In this document: positions 46,619-58,800 of the stretch, piece by piece
Position numbering within the stretch: the stretch's first letter is position 1
How the letters are laid out: each line of letters opens with the position of its first letter
Assembly: GCA_022577435.1 (NCBI GenBank)
Contig: JAKOON010000016.1
Location: 13,930,276-13,994,275, forward strand
Source: Embiotoca jacksoni
Taxonomy: Eukaryota > Chordata > Actinopteri > Embiotocidae
DNA: 64,000 nt
Direction: 5' to 3'
Notes under the pieces: model-generated
Seen by the model: only the letters and a program-made list of their open reading frames with translations
Database searches by the model: none
What the model was told of the DNA's origin: nothing
Made by a program: the position numbers and the translations under genes

Positions 46619-49600
46619 TTAACCCCAGAGGCAGGATGAGGAGCAGAGACACTGAGTCTTGGCTGCTGGAGACCTGATCACCAGATCCTTGATGATCTCC
46701 ACGGTACCGAACAGTGGGAACAGCTTCTCATCAAAGCTCTCGTTATAAGTGAAAATGTGCAAGTGTCTGTCCACGTCATAGAAGGACAGCTGGCCGTTGT
46801 CGTAGTCGAGGTAGATGCCCACCTTGCGGGGGATGAGGCCGGGCGGCAGGGAGGTGAAGGGCACGGTGAGCGCCTTCAGCTCAGTGCCCCTCTCCAGCCG
46901 CAGGGTCAGGTAGCCCGTATCTGTGTTCAGGGACTTGAAGCCTTTCCTCAGGGCCGACTCTTTGGCCACGCCCAGCCGCCAGTCCCTCTCTCCCACCTCC
47001 ACCTCCCAGTAGTGGCGGCCAGAGCCAAAGCCCTCCACTCCCACAGCACACCACCAGCCGTCGAAACGCTGGTGGTAGTTGGGGATATCTTTCCTCTCGA
47101 AGCCGCAGCGCATCCTCTTCTCATCGGTGATGAGCAGATCGGGGTTGGCTGTGTCCATATCCAGGCTCACCTCGACTACAGGGAGAAGTGACAAGGTTTA
47201 AAATACCAGGAAGGTTGAATAAAGAGAATCCTGACAAAAACTTTGATTAAACAAATTAAAATTATACCAGAAGCATCTGCGATCCAGTCCCACACTACAA
47301 AAAGAAAAAAGGAGATGTTTGTCTGACAGTGTAGATGAAACAACATGATGATGCTGCAGCTGGTTTTAGAGGATCAGTCCTGTGTTGTCAGTCTGGAAAT
47401 ACGGATCACTAATCAAGGACTAGTGGTGAAGATGAGAAAATTGAGAATAGAAATGTAATTGTAAATTGAAAAATGTGCATCACATACTGGTGAAGAGCAA
47501 CAGTCCCTCCTTCAGGGCATTATCAGGATATTTCTGTGCATAGGAAACTGTTTTATGAAGAAGGTGTTACCTTGTATCACCTGATCTCCAAACTGTAGGT
47601 TGAACTGTCATTTTTTTGTCTTCATACATGACCTGTTTTTTTTGCTCTGGAGGTTGTTTGCCTGATGAGGAACTTGTAGATTGAAATGTTGCATTGATTA
47701 AAATTCTGGAAAGTTGAAAACTTCAAGCTCTCCATTTCCTCTGCATGATGATTGTGATTGATGTGATATTATGGATGTGCACACTCTTCACCATTTTAGC
47801 TTCAAACCAAACATTGAGCCGTGTGGATGTTTGAGTATTTGAATTTTTATTTTTAAAGCAGTGAAGGTCGACACAAAAACTGTGGCAAGCTGGCGCAATG
47901 TTCCTAAACCCAGTTCAGTGGTGCTATGAAACGCTAGTACAATCTGACTGTCTATGTGGATGCTGATTTATGGTTTAACACTCACCTGGCTGAGGGATGT
48001 AGGATATGGCTCCTGGAGAGAGATAATAACAAACACATTAGGAACTGACAATTTACAAATATAAAATAAAACTCAACTTGATTCTGTTTTGATTTACAAA
48101 CCAATTTTCTGAGTCTTCTGCTTCCACAGGAGCCAATGCTGCGGTATGGTGTCCTGCAAGAGCAAATCAAGAATGCTTGACTGATGAACTGCAGGTAATA
48201 CACAATGTGTTAATGTAAATATGCTCTGTGAGTTATAACGTCGACTCTTACCTTATCAGGTCGCTGTAACATTAAAGTCCACATGACCAGGTCCATAGCG
48301 GTCACCAGGTTGGGCACGCGACCCCAACGCCAGGCCGACTGCAGGTCATCCAAATTCTTTGCCACCGGTTCTCCGGGCCACACACTTTGCTGCAACGTGA
48401 TCAGTGTGAATAAAATATGCACACTGAGCAAACTTATTCAGATCAGCTAAACAGGAAATGTTATTTGTATATTTGATCTTCCCACCTCAGGCTGAGCTCT
48501 CAGGTCCTTGATCCAGTTGAGGATCACAGTTTTGGCCTTCTGCAGGTCCTGTTCATTAATCATATCAGGCTGTTTGCACTTGTTCATCTCTGGCCAGCCA
48601 TCAGTCTGCATCGGCCTCTTCTGCACACAGACAGATATTTCAGTGATTATACCTCTACACCTTAAAGAGGCTTAGTTATATTCTACCATTGTTCTTTCTT
48701 CTGGAAATGGATGATAAGCACCTTGCTCTCCAACATGGAGGCCCACTGCACAATGAAGACCTTGCAGAGAGATGTTGGCCAGGTGTCCTCCTGGTTCCAG
48801 ATGTGGTCCAGGACTGATGATCTCTGCACAACAAAGAGGGAAACATGGGACTGGTGAAGGCAGAGACTGGGATGAAGATTTAAAAGACTCATTGCCTCTC
48901 TTTTGTGATAACAAATCTAAGTCAGAGTTGAATATTGTTTACCAGGCTCACATTCAAAGGTCCAACAAAAAGATGGTTTGTAAGATAAGAATTTGTTTGC
49001 TAATGATCTATAATTGTTTATAACACCCTCAGACCTAAAAGAATGCACTAAGTGATTCCAAACTTTGGTGCTGGTTCACTAGTTTTTCTTGTACACAGAT
49101 GTTGTACCTGGCACACTCGGTTGAGGTCTCTAGCCAGGTCCACAACAAACAGCTGATCCTCATGCAGAGGCTCCTTCTTCTCCTGCTTCGCTCTCTTGTG
49201 AGATTCCTGTGCAGAAAATAACAAAATAAAGGATTTTCTGTGAGAAACTATTTGGAAAGAGAAAGAGCTTTCATTTAGAGGACATTAGTGCTGGTTCACA
49301 AGTGCTTTAGAGAGTAATAAGGTCAATCTAGAGAGGAGGCGGTCACTTAGCCTGATCAAAATGCACATCGTGGCCCCGATCCTGTCAGCAGAAAAGAAAG
49401 GCACCCCTCCCACCCCGACTCTTTGCCAGGATTCATCTCATCAACTGTGCAGAAAGTAGCTTTTCTTTTTTAAATTCAACCAGGAACAGATAAATGTGTG
49501 CAGTCATGTGTTCCTATAAAACATATTGTCATGTCAGCTGTCTACTTAAGCGTCAAGGTGACTCAAAAAAACCGTTCTGCCAAATGTGAAGCAGAGTGGA

Positions 49601-49707
49601 ACATTAATCACACGCTGTTTTTATTAGAGTGATCAAAAATTTGTTACCTTGATCTTGGCCGTAAAGTTTTTGGCCGGCTCCACCATGAAGTGAAAACACT
49701 GCATCAT
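46619..49707 (-). CDS. Unnamed B30.2 (PRY-SPRY) domain protein
   Basis: Nine coding exons on the minus strand: 49707-49648 (exon extends to 49722), 49206-49108, 48823-48722, 48620-48486, 48389-48252, 48153-48102, 48012-47986, 47294-47268 and 47175-46619; all GT-AG and phase-consistent, 398 residues. The C-terminal exon encodes a full PRY-SPRY domain (about residues 214-390): LDMDTANPDLLI, GRHYWEVEV, RDWRLGVAKES and GIYLDYDNGQLSFYDV. SPRY domains bind proteins, often in ubiquitin ligases and innate sensors. The first 213 residues, starting MMQCFHFMVEPAKNFTAKIK and rich in Trp, contain no RING, B-box, NACHT or other domain that I recognise, and two 27-nt microexons join them to the SPRY part. 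The start was chosen as the first ATG of a tandem ATGATG after a spliced leader. I do not recognise the family name; a RING-less TRIM-like fish protein is possible. Confidence 0.75.
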
Positions 49708-50227
49708 TTTGGCTGGTCTCTCCTGCAGTGACACACATGAATGTTAATAAAATCACTCAACACACAGTACTACATGGTCATGAAATTTACTCACATTTAA
49801 GATTTATCTGGTACATTCAGACATCACAGCAACTTCAGGTTAACTTCCTGTTACTATTTCACGAGCCCGAATGAGTTATCTTTTTTGCTCTCTGAGAGGT
49901 AACACCGTCTGATCCCACTTCTTCTCTGCAGTCAGTGTCCTGTGAAGGAGGAGGCCTCTCAACTGGAAAACTGCTAATGTTTACTTCTGAAACAGCAGCA
50001 CCTCATGCAATCATGAAACATGTGACTCCTTTGAGACAACATAGCATCTGAGTGGGATTACTTGTTAGGGATAAAGTGTCCTTGGCAAAAAAAAAAATGA
50101 TGCACAAACAGAGTTAATAAAGTTAAATTATCTCAGGTGAGACACAATGAATGAGTCCACCACAAAGTCTTTCAGGAGGTCATAGATTAGAAGCAGAGAC
50201 CAGCAGTGATCATTAACTGGAGCAGAA

Positions 50228-50500
50228 TCAGGCAGTGAAAGCAGCAGCTAAAAACGTGACTGGCCCTGCATGCCTCCAGCAGAACGCCTCATCTGTCAGT
50301 CTGATCGTGTCCTTGGTGAGCCTCACTCTTTCTCCCTGTTCATCTGCAGGAAAATAAATGAGCTCGGCCTGTGTGTGGTTGGCACTGAAGCAGATAGGAT
50401 AGGAGCAGTCTGAACAAGTTGTCATGTTGACCCAGACTGCGAATGATGTGGGTAAAAACAGTGACATATATAAAGCCTGCAGCCCAATGGAATATACCAT
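50228..50500 (-). CDS. Doubtful small ORF inside the SPRY-gene 5' intron
   Basis: A 90-codon frame with a hydrophobic start (MVYSIGLQALYMSLFLPTSFAVWV) like a signal peptide, then a Cys-rich stretch (CSDCSYPIC) with NMT and NHT N-glycosylation sequons, and FCWRHAG near the end. It lies on the same strand as the SPRY gene, in its first (untranslated-leader) intron. I recognise no family. An in-frame TCGCAG before VNMTTC and a CCTGCAG further on could be splice acceptors, so it might be an exon remnant instead of an intact gene. It could also be chance. Confidence 0.2.
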   Translation of the reverse strand: MVYSIGLQALYMSLFLPTSFAVWVNMTTCSDCSYPICFSANHTQAELIYFPADEQGERVRLTKDTIRLTDEAFCWRHAGPVTFLAAAFTA

Positions 50501-51046
50501 TCATCCTCTGACAGAAATTTCTCTGCAGTGTTACTCAACATGGCCATGAACAGACGGGGTTAGGCCCAGTCCTAAATCACCAGCACTCAGGTATCATAGT
50601 ACCTTTAAATATGCAGATAGTTTAATACAATGCTGATTGAAATTAAATACAAGAAACAGCAACATATTAAATCCGATAACAAAATACTGAAATATAAAAA
50701 CAAACTATGGGAAAGGAAATAATCCATCAGGATTTATTCACGAGTTGGGAAAACATGACCAAGCAGCTTTTGCAGCTTTTGCAACGTGAGAGCGACCCAA
50801 TTCGAGAGCAGCTGATGACTGCGCATGATGTAAACACAGACCTGCAGTGTGACTTTGCGGCAGATCTGCAGCACAGGTGCAACGATTCTCCTAAATACGC
50901 TGCAACGTGATTGTTCTACTGCCGTGCACGTAATAAAATAACATGTTTTATGCATTTATACTGGTAATGTCATGTAATTCTTCCCTGCATTGCGTCCTGC
51001 ATTAACAACACGGTTGATCCTAACGCGTGCATAACACGCAGCTTAC

Positions 51047-51260
51047 CTTTCTCCTCGGGGGTGTGATGAAGTGGTTTGATTGTCTTCTTGAATGAAAAGA
51101 GACTGCTGCTCGGTCCAAAGTCTTTGGCCTGTATGCTGCAGTGTCTGACCTTGTTTACCTACCAGACTGAAAGTCGGCTTATCGGGGTGTTTCGGTTTTT
51201 TCCGTCAGTGACGAAAGCAGCTCTCGAGTGGACAGAGCTGGCAGCCATGTTGGTAAGGAC
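51047..51260 (-). promoter_or_regulatory. Leader exon and promoter region of the SPRY gene
   Basis: A minus-strand donor AAAG|GTAAGC (last exon base 51047) precedes the coding exons. The frame that would join in phase to the MMQC exon has a stop about 115 bases upstream and no ATG, so I take this as a non-coding leader exon; its 5' end is not determinable. The next bases to about 51260 are the likely promoter. Confidence 0.45.
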
Positions 51261-51299
51261 AGTTAGTGATTGAGTAACTTCTCTTTTTTTTTAGTGGCC

Positions 51300-52940
51300 T
51301 ATTCCAGTTAAGAGTGATGGAAAGTAACCACGAAGTACGACTAATATTTTACTTACTTTGTAACTCTACTGTTATACAGAAGCAACTCTTGCCTTTTTAT
51401 TCCAGTACATTCATTAACAGTCATAGTTACATTTCAAACAGATTAACCTGCCTAACAGTATATTAAACTGTTAAAATTAGCTTTACCTTGGCCAGATGCA
51501 TTACAATGTTTCCTTCATGTAAACATTAGTAGGCCTTAAAAATAATCACAGAATAAATAATAAAAGAATAATTCTTCCACATTAAATAGGCCTACTTTTG
51601 CTTTAGAAATTTTAAGTCAATTTTATGACACATAAAATGGACATTTTGTTGGCATTGTCATTTTTCTACAGATTTCTCCAAAATGACCTAAGGGTTTGCA
51701 TCAAATGTTGTATAAATCCAGCTATGGAGGAGAAATAAACAAACCCCTCTGTAAAAACCTTCAGAGTATAGATGAAAGTTTGCAAGTGCAACTGAAGTGG
51801 AGATAACCCCAACACAGAAAACACGAGTTTCCCTTGTTTTCCACATGGAACACATTTAATAACATGTATGTTTACCACATGTTGCAACATATGATAACAT
51901 GGGACAATTATGTGTTATGAATTATGAATTATGAACAGTTTTCACAGTTGTTAGTAAAAAGCTGCTGCCATATACACCATAAAAATGTTCCAAAACCAGG
52001 TGTTTCCCATGAAATACAACTGTACATGTTTCTTATATACACAATCCACTGTGTCATGTAATGACATTTGATCACTTTTTTCACATTTTTATTTTACAAT
52101 TTATCTTTAAAGGTTGTCCCACAGAAGAATATTACATCACGAACATATGATTGAAAGAGCTGATTTTCCTTGTGGTGTTCACTTGGCTGTATGTCTGCTC
52201 ACTACTTTTAAAATGTTGAGGTCATATAATCACTGTTTAATATGATAGTATGTGATTAAAACATTCATATTTTAAAGTCAAGATAGGCTATTTCAGTAGT
52301 ATATGATTATGAGAGAAGATCATTTCCAGTATGTGCTGACATGTTATCAGACGTGGCCACGCCATTAAAATATCTTCAACATGTGGTGTTATGTTAGCTG
52401 ATGTATAAGCAATTGACACCGTGTCCTCTTTGTGGGCTCATCAAGTCTATATGGGACATTTTATTGGGGAGATTCCAGATATTCACAAACAGAACCATCT
52501 TTGTGTTTTAGTCAGAGGAGATGGATGTGACAGGCTCTAACACCACATGTGATCCTCTACCGGGATTCCCGTAACTATGAAACCCTCTCTCTGTTAGAGG
52601 ACAAACATAGTTATTACGATGGGTTTTTATTTTTGTCAATGCATGTTTCTAATTTTGACATATTCTGCATTGAATTATAACATTCAAAGAGGTCCAGTTA
52701 AATTTAGGAAGATACTATTTCTCAGCAAATTAATTTAGCAAGTACAAGAAAATAGAAATTCAGTTAAGTTTAGGAGAAACTAGTCAGATTAAAGTGTCCT
52801 TTTGAATTTTCCTTACTTCTGTCTCTGGTCTCTGCCACCTACACCAACAAACACAACCTACATATATCCATGGAAATCACAACTTGCTCTGGGCTGTTAG
52901 TAATAAGCTGCTGCCATATAATTACAACAATGCATCAACA
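51300..52940. other. Intergenic AT-rich spacer
   Basis: No coding sequence, RNA gene or clear repeat is recognised between the SPRY-gene leader and the 3' end of the next minus-strand gene. TTTATT at 52955-52960 (AATAAA on the minus strand) may end that gene's 3' UTR. Confidence 0.45.
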
Positions 52941-53860
52941 AAGCAATAAAAGTATTTATTACATTTGTTTCCACAGAGAAATAAGATGATGTCACTCATT
53001 TTTCTTCAATAAATACAGTACAAGACAAAATGCAGGACAAAAAAAATATAGCTGTGTACATGAGTTGCAAGAAAATAACCAACATAAAACGAGTACAACA
53101 TTTTTGATAAAAAAAAAAAAAAAGAAGAGAAATCATAAGTCCGTCTGCCTAAACAGAAAAAAAAAAAAAAAAAAATCAAATGTGGAGATGATGTTGGTCA
53201 AAACCTGTTTTGTGATACATTTATATTTGTTTTACTTAATTAAAAGCCCTCTCATTAGCACCTTTTTACTCTCCCTCCCACAGGCTGAAGCTCATGCTGG
53301 AGCAGCGTGGCACTGCCTCAGCAGGGTGAAGAAACACGCTGGACAGCAGCTACTAATCAAACAGGTCTCTTTAAAACCACACAATGAGGTTTGTAGCTCA
53401 GGAACAGAATAATAAAAGAGAAGAGCTAACAGCAAAAACATAATATTCATGAACACAATATAATTCACATCCCTGTAATTAACAAAGTAAATAGTGGTTC
53501 CCTTTTTTGGTATGTTTTAGTCCACAAGTCTCTTCATCCCTGCCCTCTTCAAGATGTACCAGCCACCTTTTGAATATCCAGTGTTTCTCTTTTGAAACTA
53601 ATCACCATGGTAAGAGTACAGTCATAAAGTGTGTTTAACATTCAAATGTGCCAAATATATTCTTCCCTGGACGGAGAGCAGGCAGCTCCTTTTTGGTTCT
53701 TCAGCTCACGATCAACATCAGCCATCTCTCAACAGAAACTCAGTCTTGAGGTATCAGAATCGACTCATACAGGAGCGTGAAAGATCCAGTCGTGATTGTG
53801 AATTGATTTGGTAACTTAATCCTTTCACATTCATCAGACAGCTTGAGGACTTGATCAACG

Positions 53861-55749
53861 TCACACAGGTAGAAAAGTGCTGTTGGTGTCGGAGTTGACT
53901 GAAGGAGCAGCGTCAGTTTCAGTGATGGCTTCTGTGTTGGCGTAGAAACTCTGAGGGGAGAAGTCCAAGCTGGATGAAAGGATGTTGTACGGCAGCTCCA
54001 TAGACTGGCGGATACTCTCCTCATAAGTCGGAGGAGGCTGTCGGAAAAACAAGAACGACTTTTGAATAGAGAAGCTTTTTAAAATATATATTACAAGCAA
54101 ATCTGAATGGTCTGATTTCACTTTGTTGACATTTTGTTGATTCATCCAGCACAGCAAAGAACAAGATTTAAAGTATTTTTGTTTTTTAATTTTTACAAAG
54201 ACATGACTGTGAAAAGTGCCACTTGTGGTGATGAACTCTCATGGAATTAGTATGCAACTCTGCACTTTCCCTGAGCTCTGTGGAGCATTTTAGCATCATT
54301 CAGCATATTGTTTTGTTTCATATCCACAACTTAATTGTCATGGTTCAGACTCTTTTTCACTGGCTGCTTTAACTGCTGCATCAAGCTGTAGACAGTTACC
54401 AATGAGCTGTTGGAAAATTTGATGGATAAAGAGCCAAATATTTCATATTAGAGGTGGACACCAAAACAGAGCTAAAAGGAAAGTAAATACTGGATTTACA
54501 TTTATCAGTTGGCCAGATGCATGACTCAAAATTAATGCTGATGGAGTACCATGCCTGCACAATGTGTATAGAGGCCATAATCTGCTGACATCTTCACCAT
54601 GATATGTATTTATAGGGTAACAATGTGACCATATTGTTGTTATAGCTTCTTTCTCTGCCTCCAGGTTTAACCCCTTAAGTCCAAGGCTACTTCTTGAAAC
54701 TTCCACCTGAAAAAAACTCCCCAAAGGTACTCAGTATAGTTCCACAACTGAGGCCAAAATGAACCAGAGAGTTATGAAATACAATGAGTCTCCTTTAGCT
54801 CATCACTCAGCCAGAGTGTTATAACAATAAGTCAGTGCCTACTGATATTAATGGACCTGTTCTAAAGGGTTTAGCTGCAACTCTATCAAATTTTATGCCA
54901 CAGAAATAAAGCATAACAAATGCGACATCTTTGAGATCACACATATGACCTGATTCCAGTACAGGAACCTCCAGGATAGAGATGGTTAAGGAAAGACATT
55001 AGATTAGATTTTAACTGGGGAATCAGATAAAAATGGATACGTTACAGTAGATTAACTGATTCACTTGATTTGCTTTGTTGTCATACTGCTGACTTGGTAA
55101 CCCTTTATAGACTTATAGAGACTTTTGGGAAGCCTTTCCTATGCTAAAGTGCACTGTCCTTACTACCTGACTAATTAGAGGGTGTGATACCTTTTGAAAC
55201 TATCAATATACACAGTGCACTTTAATCAGAAACAACCACTGAAGGTGACAACCACTAAATTCTTCAGGTAAATTAAAAGTAGACAAACAAACAACATAAT
55301 TTACCAGGATGAGTCTGTTACTTTGACAACATCCTGAGGCCTGAAAGCCCTGAAATCTCTCCCTATAATGGGTGGAATCTGTTTGTATTTACATTTCCAA
55401 TTAATCTGTCCCCACTGAATCTGCCAGGAACACATCTTTTTTCTAATACATTATCTCTCTGATCACATCTGGTTGAATCGCACTCTCTGACTGAGTCGTC
55501 TTATCTTTTAATTGCTTGGGGACCCTCAGGCGACAAGAGCAACCCTTCAACCCTGCCCTCTGTCTGATACCCACATCACACACACATGAGGCTGCAAAGT
55601 TTTACTACCATCCTGCCTCAGGCCACAGGACAGAAGAGGAAATTAAGGGCCATCATCTGAACTCTCTTAACACAGTCTAAAAAAAAAAAAAAAGGGAGTG
55701 GGGTTATTCGCTGACCAGTGATGGGATGACTGGAAAGTACTGTGTGCTG

Positions 55750-55816
<67 letters not shown>

Positions 55817-58800
55817 TGTCTGTGTGTGGAAGAGATGGGCAGTCATGCTAGGGAGTGTTTCATTAAGAAAAAGGAGGAGAGGTCAAAGCAGAAAAAAAAC
55901 AGTAGAAGACAGGAGCACAAAGCTGCATTCTTGGCCACTGTTTGCACTCAGGATGCAGGCTTTAATTATGTTTGATGTGCCTTTTTCTCATTACCTTGTT
56001 TGCTCAAGCGTTGTGTGAACCAAAAGCTCAGCGAAAGATCAACACAGTAAAACCTTAAAACGCAGCCGCCAGCACAATCCAGTAGCGAGCATGAGATGAG
56101 CCGATAGCGCATCCTGTTTACTGCGCTCTGAATGCAGTCTAATTTTTGAACAAGCTCCTGTTACAATAGTGAATGACAGCAGAGCAATAATAGAAAGCAT
56201 CTACTTCTTATTATCTGCATTCATTGTGAAACTACAGATGTTGCAACCCAGTATCACGGCAAAGCGTGAAATAGACACACCGGTCCACTGCAGCAAAATG
56301 TGAAATAGACACGCTATAGCGTGACAGGTACATGTTTTGAAAGTGTGAAACTTACACGCGCATAACTGTCATGTGACACCTGATCATGTGACCAAAACAG
56401 AGGCAATAAAGTACATTTTTCACATGATTATGAGGCAGGGGGGTGGCTTGGTGACTTTAGGCACAGACTCCCATGCGGGACAATAAGGTTTGAATCCAGG
56501 AGATGAAAATGTTTTTGATGAGTTGTTTTTTGTTTTCTAACCCCAACCATGTGCTTATGTCGTAACCCCAGCTACGTGTTTTAGCTATAAGTTTAATTTT
56601 CCTGTAAATCCCATGGCTCTACGCATGAAGGTTTTTTTTTGTTGACTACAGCCTGTTTGTCTAGGCGTGACAGTTGCATGTTTTCCTGTAGTTTTCAACA
56701 GGAAAACATGTAACTGTCACGCCTAGACAGGCCAAAGCATGTCTATTTCACGTTTTGCTGTAGTAGACCGGCGTGTCTATTTCAGGTTTTGCTGTGATAC
56801 AAGATGGGCCTCAGTACTAAGCAGACTTTGCTTGAGCTCAAGAAGACACTTTGAACCTCCAGTATAATACATATATATATTTCTTATTCCCAAGCTCAAC
56901 AGCAGCCCATGAAGCACTACATTGTCAATGCATTTGCATCTGTGTCATTTGCTGTGACACATTCTTAATCCCTAATATATTCTACCTCAGTCACAATGGG
57001 TCCATTGAGGCCAAAGCGGTCTGCGATCATCATGTGGATCTGCCTCTGGCGGTCCTTTTTTCGGACACTCTCGTACGAGGGGAGCCTCGGCAGGGGGGCC
57101 TCCAGTGTGGGCAGGCTGTAGCTGGAAGGCAGGCCGACGTAGAACAGCTGACCCGCCTGCTGAGATGCACACGGGGGCCACAAAACACAAGAGAGACAGG
57201 AAACAGAAGCTTTTATGTGCTGAGGATTCATGAATAAATACCCAAATAAACCCCATCACTTATCCCCACCTCAAACGGGAAACCATGTCGAAAATTCTGT
57301 CTACCCAGTATGTGTATGTGTAAGAAGGCGCTATCTTTATCTTCTGCTGCAGCATACACAGCAGAGAAAGCAGATGCCTTGGCTGGCTTAGTGGCAGCTG
57401 ATGCTGGTCTCTCACCTGTGTGCTGCTGTCATCCATGATCTGAGTCTGCTCGAGACACGGAGATCCCACCAGTGTCTGCCTGCTGCTGTAGTACTGAGGG
57501 GGAGCAGCCTGTTAAACAAACAGTGATGACTGTAAAAAGTGTGGGAGTTCAGAAGACGCAGCTCAGACGAACCTTCGGTAATTGCTTCCATAATACAAGA
57601 ATTTATTAGTTTATATTTTAACTAGATGTTTTACACTATTAGTTCTAGTCAAAAATCCACTAACTTCAGCCCAATTGACCGATTTTCATGCCTTGTTTAA
57701 TCCCTGGAGGCACTGGCTAGTTTAGCGGTACCATAAATTATCTAATCAATAAGACGACCACCATCCGATTTCCGTGCCTCGTCCCAGTCCCACCCCCTTT
57801 AAAACCAGACCTGTCAATGTCTCACTGTATGAGGTGCAGGAATCCTGAAAAAAAGACTGCCGGGGAAAACTAGGTAATTGCCTTAGGTCTAAATGAGTCT
57901 CCTTTGTGTGGAGAACAATGTGATGTCCTACTGTGTCATCAGAGTCCCTAGGCAACAAACCACACCGTGTGGTCTTTTCAGTGTCTCTCTATTCCCCTTG
58001 TAACTGCAGCAGGTACCTCTTAGCGAGCACGCTCCAATACACATTATGGGCTTGTAGGTCGTTTGGGCCGGCATAATAACAAAGTAAATTTGTTACCAGA
58101 CTGAGATTTAAAACCAGCATGAGGATGAAAAGAGATATCAGGAGCAGTTGCTAATTTAAAGAGATTTCTTCTGACTTAGAGGAAACAAAATTAAGAGGTT
58201 AGCATGCAGTGGCGCCGGGTTGTATCAAAATATCTGATTTATCATTTTCCCAGGCCAACTTAAACAATGACATCACTCACACTTAGAATGACGCACTCTG
58301 ACGACCTTTGCCATAACCCTCACATCATTTAAGAGTGAGAGAGAGACGACACCAAAAAGGTGATGTCAAAGGTCACTTTCCCTCACTGGTTTGTACTTTT
58401 AAGAGGCCAAAACAAAGTCCTCAGGAAAGAGAGAAAGAAAAGTAGAGTTGTGCTTTTGTCGCCTCCCATTGATTCAGCCAGTGTGAAAAAGCACAACCGT
58501 GTAAAATCAGTGTTGAAGTCGGGGGAGGACCCCAGCGGCAGTGTGCTTTTTTTTTCACTGCACAACCTAAAGGAGAACCATTGTCCCTGTTGAGTCCCCA
58601 ACACCCACAGTGGGGTCTGTCCACTATTCATGGAGCAAAGCGAAGCAGGGAAAGGTATGTGACTATGAAGTTGAAGACATGAAATGTCCCACAGAAACAC
58701 AATGGGTTTATGTGTGTTTCCCTCTCAGAGTGAATAATCTTCACTTTCTCTCACTTATACTTAAAAGCCTTTCTCACCGCACATCTTATCATATCATCAC

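Noticed and set aside
46757..47191. 144-codon plus-strand frame
   Set aside because: Antisense of the SPRY-domain exon, which has clear PRY-SPRY motifs on the minus strand.
48672..48914. Frame beginning EIISPGPHLEPGG, resembling a ZU5/FIIND-type segment
   Set aside because: Phase arithmetic with the flanking exons requires the RSSVLDHIWNQEDTW frame instead.
56443..56500. A functional tRNA gene
   Set aside because: Box A and box B are present, but I see no paired acceptor stem or anticodon arm, and it lies inside an inverted-repeat element; treated as a tRNA-like pol III core.
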